DNA of 6,253 nucleotides from Deltaproteobacteria bacterium. Lineage in GTDB: Bacteria; Desulfobacterota; B13-G15. The notes under the pieces are model-generated. The model was not told where the DNA came from. It ran no database searches and saw nothing but the letters and a program-made list of their open reading frames with translations. This document shows, one piece after another, positions 1-6,253 of this stretch. The stretch lies in assembly GCA_003646705.1 (NCBI GenBank), contig QMLK01000065.1:1-6253 (forward strand). The letters run 5' to 3'. The position numbers were made by a program, and so were the translations under genes. Numbering within the stretch: position 1 is the stretch's first letter; every line of letters starts with the position of its first letter.

Positions 1-3000
1 CACTACACGCGGCTTAAGGGTCAGCCCCTGAGGACGGTGGCGGCCGTCTTGCGGGATCTGCTCTCACGGACGCCGAAGGAGAGGATCGCCGGGGTGGCCT
101 TCACGGGCTCAGGGGGCAAGATCCTGGCCGAGATCTTCCGCGGTCCCTTCTACAACGAGATCATCGCCCAGGCCAAGGCGGTGGAGAGGTTTCACCCCGA
201 GGCCAGGACCGTCATGGACATAGGGGGAGAGGACTCGAAGCTCATCCTCCTGGAGGACGAGGGGGGGCGCTTGCGGATCCTGGACTTCTCCATGAACACG
301 CTGTGTGCCGCCGGCACCGGCAGCTTCCTCGATCAGCAGGCGAGCCGTTTGGGGCTCACCATAGAGGAGTTTGGGGAGCTGGCCCTCAAGTCCGAGAACC
401 CACCGCGGATAGCTGGCCGCTGCAGCGTCTTCGCCAAGAGCGACATGATCCACCTTCAGCAGATCGCCACCCCGGACTACGACATCGTGGCTGGCCTCTG
501 TTACGCCCTGGCCCGCAACTTCAAGAGCAACATCGGAAAAGGCGCCGAGTTCCGCCGCCCTGTAGTCTTCCAGGGCGGGGTGGCGGCCAACGTGGGGATG
601 CGGCGGGCCTTCAAGGATGTGCTGGAGCTCTCCGATGGAGAGCTCATCGTGCCAGAGCACTTCGCCTCCATGGGGGCCATCGGGGCGGTGTTGCTCGCCC
701 TGGAGGAGGGCAGATTCGCAGGGGACTTCCCCGGCGTGGAGCCCCTGGAGCGCTTCATCGCCTCCCAACGGGAGGAGCGGGAGGCCTGGGAACCGCTCCT
801 CCTGAGGCCGGAGCACCTCGAGGAGAGGTCCAAGGTCTGGCGCCCCCGGGTTGAGCCCGGCCAGAGGGTCCCGGCCTACCTCGGCATAGACGTCGGTTCC
901 ATCTCCACCAACCTAGTGGTGATCGACTCGGAGGGCCGGGTGCTGGCCAAGCGCTACCTGATGACCGCCGGTAGACCCATCGAGGCGATCCGCAAGGGGC
1001 TCAAGGAGATAGGGGAGGAGATAGGCCACCTGGTGGAGATCCAGGGGGTGGGGACCACGGGTTCGGGTCGCTACCTCACCGGGGACTTCGTGGGGGCGGA
1101 CGTCGTGAGGAACGAGATCACCGCCCAGGCCACCGCCGCCATCCACATCGACCCGGAGGTGGACACCATCTTCGAGATCGGCGGCCAGGACTCCAAGTAC
1201 ATCAGCATAGACCGCGGCGTGATCGTCGACTTCGAGATGAACAAGGTCTGTGCCGCCGGCACCGGCAGCTTTCTGGAGGAGCAGGCCGAGAAGCTCGGCC
1301 TCGACATAAAGTCGGACTTCCAGGAGCTGGCCCTAAGGGCCAAGGCCCCGGTGAAGATGGGGGAGCGGTGCACCGTCTTCATCGAATCGGACTTGGTGCA
1401 CCACCAACAGCGGGGGGCCCCGGTGGATGACCTGGTGGCAGGGCTCTGCTACTCCATCGTGCTCAACTACCTGAATCGGGTGGTGGGGGACAGGAGGATC
1501 GGCAAGAGGATCTTCTTCCAGGGGGGTACGGCCTTCAACCGCGGGGTAGTGGCGGCCTTCGAGCGGGTGCTGGGCCGGGAGATCATCGTGCCGGAGAACC
1601 ACGATGTGACCGGCGCCATCGGGGCGGCCCTTTTGGCCATGAAGGAGAGGACGTGGGAGAGGTCGAAGTTCAAGGGTTTCGACCTCTACAATCGCCGCTA
1701 CGAGATCACCACCTTCGAGTGTAAGGGCTGCCCCAACATGTGCCTCATCCGTAAGGTGAGCGTGGAGGGGGAGAGGCCTCTCTTTTACGGGAGCCGCTGC
1801 GAGAAGTACGATGTAGTGCGCAAGAGGCGCCGAACGGAGATCCCCGATCTGTTCGCCGAGAGGGAGCGGCTTCTGCTGGCCACCTACCCGGGGGAGGAGG
1901 CGCTCCTGGAGGATGCCCCCGAGATCGGGGTGCCTCGGTGCCTCACCTTCCACGAGCTCTTCCCCTTCTGGAAGGCCTTCTTCACGGAGCTGGGCTTCCG
2001 GGTGGTGCCCTCCGATCCGACCAACAAGGAGCTGATCAGGCGGGGGGTGGAGTCGGTAGTGGCCGAGACATGTTTTCCCGTGAAGGTCGGCCACGGCCAC
2101 GTGTTGAACCTCCTGGAGAGGGGCGTAAGGAGGCTCTTCATACCCAGCATCATCAGCATGCCCAAGTTCAGGGAGGACTTCGAGCACGCCCAGACCTGCC
2201 CCTACGTTCAGTCCTTCCCCTACGTGGTCCGCTCGGCCATCCCCTTTGAGCGCTATGGGGCTGAGGTCTTGAGCCCGGTGGTGGCCTTCGGTCTGGGGCC
2301 GAAGGAGGTGGAGAAGGCCCTGATAGAGCTCGGGGGGCGGCTGGGCCGGAGCCCTTCGGAGGTGAGATGGGCCTTGAGGTGTGCTTGGGACTTCCAGGAG
2401 CGCTTCTTCAAGGCCTGCAAGGCCAGGGGTAAGGAGGTCTTGGAGGGGCTGAGGGAGGGGGATCGGGCCATGGTGATCGTCGGCCGTCCCTACAACACCT
2501 GTGACTCGGGGGTGAACCTTGACATCCCCAGGAAGCTCCGGGACCTGGGGCTGCTCTCCATCCCCATGGACTTCTTGCCCCTGGAGGAGATGGCCGACCG
2601 CGAGGGCCTCCGGGAGATGTACTGGCGCTACGGCCAGAGGATCCTGGCTGCGGCCCACCTGGTGAAGGAGGACCCGCGGCTCTTCCCCATCTACATCTCC
2701 AACTTCGGCTGTGGTCCCGACTCCTTCATCGGCCACTTCTTCAGGGACGTCATGCAGGGGAAGCCCTCGCTGCTGCTGGAGATAGACGAGCACAGCGCTG
2801 ATGCCGGCGTGATAACGCGGCTTGAGGCCTTCTTGGACAGCCTCAAGCACGCCCGTCCCCCCGAGGGTAAAGCCCAGAGGCGAGGGAGGATCGCGGGGGA
2901 GGCGGGCCGCATCATCTACATCCCCTACATGTGCGATCACGCCTTTGCCTTCGCCGCTGCCTTCGAGGCCTGCGGGGTGAAGGCCAAGGTCTTCCCCGAA

Positions 3001-4149
3001 TCGGATCAAGATACCCTCTACTGGGGCCGCAGGTACACCTCAGGCCGTGAGTGTTACCCCTGCATCCTCACAACGGGCGACATGGTCAAGCTGGTCAAGA
3101 GCCCCGACTTCGACCCAGAACGTTCCGCCTTCTTCATGCCCTCGGGCAACGGACCCTGCCGCTTCGGCCAGTACCACCGCTTCCACCGCCTGGTGCTCGA
3201 TGAATTGGGTTACAGCCAGGTCCCCATCTACTCCCCCAACCAGGACGAGACCCTCTACAAGGACCTGGGGATCCTGGGTTCCAAGTTCTCGCGCCTCGGC
3301 TGGTGGGCCATTGTGGCGGTGGATCTGCTGCAGAAGAAGCTCCTGGAGACTCGCCCCTACGAGGTCAACCCCGGGGAGACGGATCGCGTCTATCGGGAGT
3401 GCCTCCAGAGGCTCTGCGAGGTCCTGCGGGGGGACCCCAAGATCGACGAGGTGGTGAAGGTCCTGGAGGAGGCCCGACGCAGGATGGACGCCATCCCGGT
3501 GAAGGAGAAGGGCTCCAAGCCCAAGATCGGGGTGGTTGGAGAGATCTACGTCAGGATGAACCGCTTCAGCAACGAGGACGTGATCTGCAAGATCGAGGCC
3601 TTGGGAGGGGAGGCGCGGCTGGCCCCCATGGTGGAGTGGATCCACTACATCAACAAGATGGCGAAACGCAGGGCCCTGAAGCGCGGCCATCTGTCCAATT
3701 ACCTGGGGCTTCTGCTCAAGGAGTACTATCAGAAGAAGGACGAGAGGAGGCTGGCCGAGGCCTTCAGGGGTTCCATAGAGGAGCCGGAGGAGCCTCCCAC
3801 CTCTACGATCTTGGAGTTGGCCCGCCCCTATCTGCACGACTCCTTCGAAGGGGAGGCGATCCTCACGGTGGGGAAGACCGTCGATTACGCCCTCAAAGGG
3901 GCAAGCGGCGTGGTGAACGTGATGCCCTTCAGTTGCATGCCGGGGACCATCACCAGCGCGATCCTCAAGCGCTACAAGGAGCTGAACGGGAACTTCCCGG
4001 TGTTGAACATGGCCTACGACGGCCAGGAGCAGAGCAACATCCTTACGCGCCTTGAGGCCTTCATGTACCAGGCCCGCCAGTACCGGGAGAGGATGCGCGA
4101 AGGGCACTCCCTCAGCCCTCCCGCGGGCGGTAGGCCTCTACGGGGTTGA
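1..4149 (+). CDS. Fused acyl-CoA dehydratase activase / 2-hydroxyacyl-CoA dehydratase-like protein (5' partial)
   Basis: Numbering takes nt 1-3 as codon 1; 1382 residues are visible. The frame is open to the left edge. Comparing the two ATPase modules, module 1 lacks its glycine loop, so about 30 residues are missing upstream and the GTG at 37 is not the start. Order of parts: ATPase module 1 (about 1-236; DIGGEDSK at 73-80; cluster cysteines C102 and C141); ATPase module 2 (about 293-555; GIDVGS at 295-300; EIGGQDSK at 392-399; C417 and C457); a cysteine motif (574-600); a DUF2229/COG3580-like activase region (from about 641, C691, C733); and HgdB/COG3581-like dehydratase segments with C834, C904, C978, C1018, C1021, C1053 and C1312. 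In HgdC, two such cysteines per subunit hold one [4Fe-4S] cluster at a homodimer interface, with 39-residue spacing; here the spacings are 39 and 40. Family knowledge supports a cytoplasmic, oxygen-sensitive, ATP-driven electron-transfer protein. Substrate and physiological role are unknown. Stop is TGA at 4147-4149. Confidence 0.93.
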   Translation, partial: HYTRLKGQPLRTVAAVLRDLLSRTPKERIAGVAFTGSGGKILAEIFRGPFYNEIIAQAKAVERFHPEARTVMDIGGEDSKLILLEDEGGRLRILDFSMNTLCAAGTGSFLDQQASRLGLTIEEFGELALKSENPPRIAGRCSVFAKSDMIHLQQIATPDYDIVAGLCYALARNFKSNIGKGAEFRRPVVFQGGVAANVGMRRAFKDVLELSDGELIVPEHFASMGAIGAVLLALEEGRFAGDFPGVEPLERFIASQREEREAWEPLLLRPEHLEERSKVWRPRVEPGQRVPAYLGIDVGSISTNLVVIDSEGRVLAKRYLMTAGRPIEAIRKGLKEIGEEIGHLVEIQGVGTTGSGRYLTGDFVGADVVRNEITAQATAAIHIDPEVDTIFEIGGQDSKYISIDRGVIVDFEMNKVCAAGTGSFLEEQAEKLGLDIKSDFQELALRAKAPVKMGERCTVFIESDLVHHQQRGAPVDDLVAGLCYSIVLNYLNRVVGDRRIGKRIFFQGGTAFNRGVVAAFERVLGREIIVPENHDVTGAIGAALLAMKERTWERSKFKGFDLYNRRYEITTFECKGCPNMCLIRKVSVEGERPLFYGSRCEKYDVVRKRRRTEIPDLFAERERLLLATYPGEEALLEDAPEIGVPRCLTFHELFPFWKAFFTELGFRVVPSDPTNKELIRRGVESVVAETCFPVKVGHGHVLNLLERGVRRLFIPSIISMPKFREDFEHAQTCPYVQSFPYVVRSAIPFERYGAEVLSPVVAFGLGPKEVEKALIELGGRLGRSPSEVRWALRCAWDFQERFFKACKARGKEVLEGLREGDRAMVIVGRPYNTCDSGVNLDIPRKLRDLGLLSIPMDFLPLEEMADREGLREMYWRYGQRILAAAHLVKEDPRLFPIYISNFGCGPDSFIGHFFRDVMQGKPSLLLEIDEHSADAGVITRLEAFLDSLKHARPPEGKAQRRGRIAGEAGRIIYIPYMCDHAFAFAAAFEACGVKAKVFPESDQDTLYWGRRYTSGRECYPCILTTGDMVKLVKSPDFDPERSAFFMPSGNGPCRFGQYHRFHRLVLDELGYSQVPIYSPNQDETLYKDLGILGSKFSRLGWWAIVAVDLLQKKLLETRPYEVNPGETDRVYRECLQRLCEVLRGDPKIDEVVKVLEEARRRMDAIPVKEKGSKPKIGVVGEIYVRMNRFSNEDVICKIEALGGEARLAPMVEWIHYINKMAKRRALKRGHLSNYLGLLLKEYYQKKDERRLAEAFRGSIEEPEEPPTSTILELARPYLHDSFEGEAILTVGKTVDYALKGASGVVNVMPFSCMPGTITSAILKRYKELNGNFPVLNMAYDGQEQSNILTRLEAFMYQARQYRERMREGHSLSPPAGGRPLRG
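304..326 (+). repeat. Copy 1 of a 23-bp direct repeat in ATPase module 1
   Basis: Identical to 1249-1271, 945 bp apart and in the same reading frame. It encodes the cluster cysteine and following loop (CAAGTGSF, first six bases of the last codon region included) of the first HgdC-like module. It reflects the tandem domain duplication; the flanks on both sides have diverged. Confidence 0.85.
1249..1271 (+). repeat. Copy 2 of a 23-bp direct repeat in ATPase module 2
   Basis: Second identical copy of the 304-326 segment, encoding the equivalent cysteine and loop (CAAGTGSF, C417) of the second ATPase module. The first differing bases are immediately outside the copy on each side. Confidence 0.85.
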
Positions 4150-4885
4150 CCAGACCGCCTATCCCCTCGATCCGCACCTCCACCTGGTCCCCCACCTTCA
4201 TGGGACCGATCCCTGAAGGGGTCCCCGTGGCGATGACGTCCCCCGGCAGCAGCGTCATCACCTGCGAGGTGAAGCTCACCAGTTGATAGGGGTCGAAGAT
4301 GAGTCGGGAGGTGCGGGTCGACTGGCGGAGCTCCCCGTTGAGGTAGGTCTCGAGCAAGAGGTCCCTCGGGTCCAGCTCCGTCTCTATCCAGGGGCCTAAG
4401 GGGGCGAAGGTGTCGAAGCCCTTGGCCCGGGTCCATTGCTTGTCCTTGTACTGGAGGTCTCGGGCGGTGACGTCGTTGAAGCAGGTGTAGCCGAGGATGT
4501 AGCGAGGGGCCTCCTCCGGGGATACGTCCTTGGCCCTTTGGGAGATCACCACCGCCAGCTCCCCCTCGTAGTCCACCCTCTCGGAGGAGGGGGGGTAGAG
4601 GATGGCCTCCCCTGGGCCGATGACGGCCGTGGAGGGCTTCAGGAAGATGAGCGGTTCGGAGGGCAGCTTAAGCCCCACCTCCTCAGCGTGGTCCCGGTAA
4701 TTCAGGCCCAGGGCCACGATCTTGGAGGGTGAGACCGGAGGAAGCAGCTTGGCCTCCTCGAGGGGCAGCTCTTCTCCAATCGGGTTGAGGCCGGAGAAGG
4801 GGTCCCCCTCGGCCAGGGTCAGCCTCTCCCCGTCCACGAAGCCGTAGACCTCCCTTTCCTTCCACAGAACTCGGGCGATCTTCAT
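4112..4885 (-). CDS. Fumarylacetoacetate hydrolase (FAH) family protein
   Basis: A complete 257-residue protein, the usual size of short FAH-fold enzymes, which are cytoplasmic and Mg2+/Mn2+-dependent. They hydrolyse or decarboxylate beta-diketo and 2-oxo acids (acylpyruvates, oxaloacetate, ring-cleavage products). A small N-terminal domain (about 1-50) precedes the catalytic fold. By comparison with FAHD1-type enzymes, the catalytic His-Glu pair is H66 and E69 in GLNYRDHAEE, the metal ligands are E107 and E109 (YEGE) and D138 (FNDVTARD), and the catalytic lysine is K155 (AKGFD). The GTPSGIG loop lies at 221-227. No key residue is missing, so an active enzyme is expected; the substrate cannot be read from sequence. 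The ATG at 4885 is backed by a strong Shine-Dalgarno site. It lies 67 bp downstream of the archaemetzincin gene on the same strand, and its last 38 bp overlap the end of the convergent activase gene. It may share acid/CoA metabolism with that gene, but this is inference. Confidence 0.95.
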   Translation of the reverse strand: MKIARVLWKEREVYGFVDGERLTLAEGDPFSGLNPIGEELPLEEAKLLPPVSPSKIVALGLNYRDHAEEVGLKLPSEPLIFLKPSTAVIGPGEAILYPPSSERVDYEGELAVVISQRAKDVSPEEAPRYILGYTCFNDVTARDLQYKDKQWTRAKGFDTFAPLGPWIETELDPRDLLLETYLNGELRQSTRTSRLIFDPYQLVSFTSQVMTLLPGDVIATGTPSGIGPMKVGDQVEVRIEGIGGLVNPVEAYRPREG

Positions 4886-4890
4886 CGCGT

Positions 4891-4897
4891 CCTCCTC
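4891..4897 (-). promoter_or_regulatory. Shine-Dalgarno site of the FAH-family gene
   Basis: The minus strand reads GAGGAGG five bases before the ATG at 4885, an almost perfect anti-16S complement at good spacing. It fixes the start of the FAH-family gene. It is the only strong ribosome binding site at the three visible gene starts. Confidence 0.8.
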
Positions 4898-4908
4898 TGA
4901 GGATGTGG

Positions 4909-4937
4909 AGTATAAGGGAGGCTGACGTAAAATTTAA
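4909..4937 (-). promoter_or_regulatory. Possible promoter for the FAH-family gene
   Basis: In the 67-bp gap between the archaemetzincin stop and the FAH start, the minus strand carries TATACT (4914 to 4909, 5 of 6 matches to TATAAT). Seventeen bp upstream is TTAAAT (4937 to 4932, only 3 of 6 matches to TTGACA), inside the most AT-rich patch of the gap. The predicted start near 4902 would give a leader of about 17 bases holding the Shine-Dalgarno site. The weak -35 leaves open that the gene is instead read through from the archaemetzincin gene. Confidence 0.3.
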
Positions 4938-4952
4938 GCCCCTTTGGTGACT

Positions 4953-5516
4953 TCAGCCGCCCCTTGCCAGGAGGGGACCTTCGGAAGGGGTCGACAGGAG
5001 GGCTGAGCAGCGGGGGCAGAAGCCGGGGTCCTTCCTGTCCGTGTCGAAGAGGCTGTTGGAGAAATGCATCACGCATCGGGGATTTGGGCAGTGGCCAAGC
5101 CCCCAAGTGTGGCCCAGTTCGTGGAGCACTTCCTTCAGCACCCGCTCGAGGAAGAGCTCCCCGTTGGGTTCAAGGCCGTAAAACTCCTGCCTCAGCCTCG
5201 GCAGGGCCACCACTGCTCGGCCCGTAGATCGGTCGGCCAGGCCGAAGATGAAGTTAAGCCCGGGGACGTAGAGGTCCGCATCGACGAGGCCTACATGGCG
5301 ATCCTCCTCCCCTATGGGCAGGCTCTCGAGGAAGGCCTCCCCTCGGTACTGCCGCCTGAAGGGGTCGTAGGCCCTGTTGGGATAGGTCAACCTTTGCCGG
5401 GTTACGACCTCCTGTCCCAGTACGGGGGGTAGCTCTCGCTCCAGATAACCGAAGACCTCTGATGCTATCTCATCGAAGGGAACCAGGTAGATCATCTCGT
5501 TATGATCAGTAGTCAT
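4953..5516 (-). CDS. amzA: Archaemetzincin family zinc metalloprotease
   Basis: A complete 187-residue protein, the normal family length, with no signal peptide, so cytoplasmic. The archaemetzincin signature is intact: HExxHxxGxxH with zinc ligands H132, H136 and H142 and the general base E133, followed at once by C143 and C148, M150, and a C-terminal FCPRC with C167 and C170. In characterised family members the four cysteines bind a second, structural zinc. The N-terminal half (IYLVPFDEI at 9-17, then YPNRAYDPFRRQYRGEAF at 45-62) is also typical. The natural substrate of archaemetzincins is unclear. The start is ambiguous: ATG at 5516 has a weak AGGGG three bases upstream, while ATG at 5495 (residue 8) would begin just before the conserved IYLVPF and has no obvious ribosome site. 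It diverges from the TPM-domain gene and precedes the FAH gene on the same strand. The family is commonest in archaea and also known from some bacteria. Confidence 0.95.
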   Translation of the reverse strand: MTTDHNEMIYLVPFDEIASEVFGYLERELPPVLGQEVVTRQRLTYPNRAYDPFRRQYRGEAFLESLPIGEEDRHVGLVDADLYVPGLNFIFGLADRSTGRAVVALPRLRQEFYGLEPNGELFLERVLKEVLHELGHTWGLGHCPNPRCVMHFSNSLFDTDRKDPGFCPRCSALLSTPSEGPLLARGG

Positions 5517-5527
5517 CGGCCCCTGCG

Positions 5528-5556
5528 TTGTAAAGACCCCCGGGACGTGTTATAAA
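5528..5556 (+). promoter_or_regulatory. Candidate sigma70-type promoter for the TPM-domain gene
   Basis: TTGTAA (5528-5533, 4 of 6 matches to TTGACA) and TATAAA (5551-5556, 5 of 6 matches to TATAAT) are separated by exactly 17 bp in the 46-bp gap between divergent genes. The expected transcription start, 6-7 bases after the -10, falls on or next to the GTG start at 5563, so the mRNA would be leaderless or nearly so. The only ribosome-site-like bases, AAAAGG at 5554-5559, overlap the -10 box and lie just 3 bases from GTG. The promoter match is visible; its use and the leaderless state are inferred. Confidence 0.5.
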
Positions 5557-5562
5557 AGGCCC

Positions 5563-6253
5563 GTGAGGTCGCTCTTCGGCTGCCTTTTGGCCCTCCTTTT
5601 GGCAAGCAAAGTCCTTGCCACAGTGGAGTTCCCCTCCCCCCGAGGGGCGGTCAACGACTTCGCGGGGGCGATTCCCGAGGAGTACGAAGCGAGGATGGAG
5701 TCCCTGGCCAGGGACTTTTGGCAGAGGGCGAAGGTGGCCCTGGTGGTGGCCGTCTTTCCAGAGCTCGGCGGTGAGCCCATCGAGGAGTTCACCAACAGGC
5801 TCTACGAGACCTGGGGTATCGGGGGAAGGGGAGAGGACAGAGGGCTTTTGATCGTGCTCGCCCTGAGGGAGAGGCGCTTGAGGGTGGAGACGGGCTATGG
5901 CCTCGAGGGAATCCTGCCCGATGGCAAGGTGGGAGCGATCATGGACCGCTACATGATCCCCTACCTCAAACGGGGCGACTACGGCAAGGGGCTTTATATG
6001 GGGATGCTGGCCTTCGCCCACGCGGTGGCCGAGGCCGAGGGCATAAGGTGGAAGGAGGGACCGGTGGGTGTAAGGGCCATCCCCGTGAGGAGGAAGGCCT
6101 TTCCCATCGCTCCTCTGCTCCTCCTGCTCTTCCTGTTCTCCATGGGCGCCTTCGTGGGGAGGCGCAGGAGGCGTCCCCCTGCTGTGCTCTTCTTCCCTTG
6201 GGTCACCGCTGGTCCCATAGGCGGCACCTACGAGGGCTTCGGGGGCTTTGGGG
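5563..6253 (+). CDS. Secreted TPM-domain (YgcG/Psb32-like) membrane protein, 3' partial
   Basis: An open frame from GTG at 5563 runs off the right edge; 230 residues are visible. Residues 1-19 form a signal peptide (R2, a Leu/Ala-rich core, cleavage likely after VLA before TVEF). Residues about 28-156 match the TPM domain (TLP18.3/Psb32/MOLO-1): VNDFAG at 30-35, EDRGLLIVLAL at 91-101, and RRLRVETGYGLEGILPD at 104-120. A single membrane helix follows at about 180-199 (Leu/Phe-rich), then a run of five arginines (200-204) as a positive-inside stop, then the start of a Gly/Phe-rich tail (GGTYEGFGGFGG), as in YgcG proteins. The TPM domain should therefore lie outside the cytoplasmic membrane. TPM proteins elsewhere are tied to photosystem II repair and envelope or assembly quality control; no specific role can be assigned here. 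An in-frame stop at 5503-5505 and no other ATG/GTG/TTG before 5563 fix the start as GTG. Little more than the glycine-rich tail is probably missing. Confidence 0.9.
   Translation, partial: MRSLFGCLLALLLASKVLATVEFPSPRGAVNDFAGAIPEEYEARMESLARDFWQRAKVALVVAVFPELGGEPIEEFTNRLYETWGIGGRGEDRGLLIVLALRERRLRVETGYGLEGILPDGKVGAIMDRYMIPYLKRGDYGKGLYMGMLAFAHAVAEAEGIRWKEGPVGVRAIPVRRKAFPIAPLLLLLFLFSMGAFVGRRRRRPPAVLFFPWVTAGPIGGTYEGFGGFG

Noticed and set aside
37..39. GTG as the start of the activase fusion gene
   Set aside because: The frame is open upstream to nt 1 and those 12 codons (HYTRLKGQP and so on) continue the conserved module; the nucleotide-binding glycine loop would be missing if translation began here.
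1333..3009. Long minus-strand open frame (558 codons) antisense to the activase gene, with a further one at 3040-4107
   Set aside because: The translations are low-complexity, rich in His, Leu, Pro and Gly, with no recognisable domain. They are expected shadows of a GC-rich, strongly biased gene on the other strand.
4120..4141. Palindromes (CCCGCGGG at 4120-4127 and a 4-bp stem GTAG/CTAC at 4130-4141) as a terminator between convergent genes
   Set aside because: The stems are short, there is no U-tract on either strand, and the bases are coding on both strands.
5527..5555. Minus-strand promoter for the archaemetzincin gene (TACAAC at 5532-5527 with TTATAA at 5555-5550)
   Set aside because: Only 4 of 6 and 3 of 6 matches to consensus, overlapping the better plus-strand promoter; not strong enough to call.
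5550..5559. TTATAAAAGG as an archaeal TATA box
   Set aside because: An archaeal start about 25 bp downstream would fall inside the TPM signal peptide codons, whereas a bacterial -10 reading fits with a matching -35 at 17 bp.
5581..5583. Cysteine 7 of the TPM protein as a lipoprotein attachment site
   Set aside because: LFGC lacks a good lipobox, and it lies at residue 7, before the hydrophobic core ends; a normal signal peptidase I site (VLA) follows at 17-19.

Overview
The window reads as GC-rich bacterial DNA, probably from an anaerobe. The reasons are a radical-enzyme activase/dehydratase fusion typical of anaerobic bacteria, a secreted TPM-domain protein, a bacterial -35/-10 pair with 17-bp spacing, and a Shine-Dalgarno site. 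Frequent AGG (Arg) codons and a lean layout hint at a thermophile. The combination would suit a Desulfobacterota-like lineage, but the sequence does not settle the taxonomy. An archaemetzincin gene is also present; that family is commonest in archaea and also occurs in some bacteria.

Layout: (1) Positions 1-4149 (+) hold nearly all of a giant single-chain protein. It has two tandem BadF/BadG/BcrA/BcrD-type (HgdC-like) ATPase modules, a cysteine motif, a CoA-enzyme-activase (DUF2229/COG3580-like) region and a 2-hydroxyacyl-CoA dehydratase (HgdB/COG3581-like) region. Only about 30 N-terminal residues are cut off by the window edge. (2) 4112-4885 (-) encodes a fumarylacetoacetate hydrolase (FAH) family enzyme, whose last codons overlap the end of the giant gene tail to tail by 38 bp. 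(3) 4953-5516 (-) encodes an archaemetzincin metalloprotease with a complete zinc signature, upstream of the FAH gene on the same strand with a 67-bp gap. (4) 5563-6253 (+) holds most of a secreted, membrane-anchored TPM-domain (YgcG-like) protein. It diverges from the archaemetzincin gene across a 46-bp gap and runs off the right edge.

How they fit together: the giant protein is predicted to use ATP hydrolysis to push low-potential electrons from a [4Fe-4S] cluster held by its two ATPase modules onto a cluster in its dehydratase-like half. Its substrate is unknown. The FAH protein probably acts on a beta-diketo or 2-oxo acid, so it could be linked to the same acid/CoA metabolism, but the convergent arrangement gives no operon evidence. 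The archaemetzincin and TPM genes look like separate housekeeping or envelope functions. I see no RNA genes, mobile elements, CRISPR arrays or convincing intrinsic terminators. Nothing here is clearly a new system. The points most worth a second look are the all-in-one activase/dehydratase chain, the convergent coding overlap and the apparently leaderless promoter of the TPM gene.
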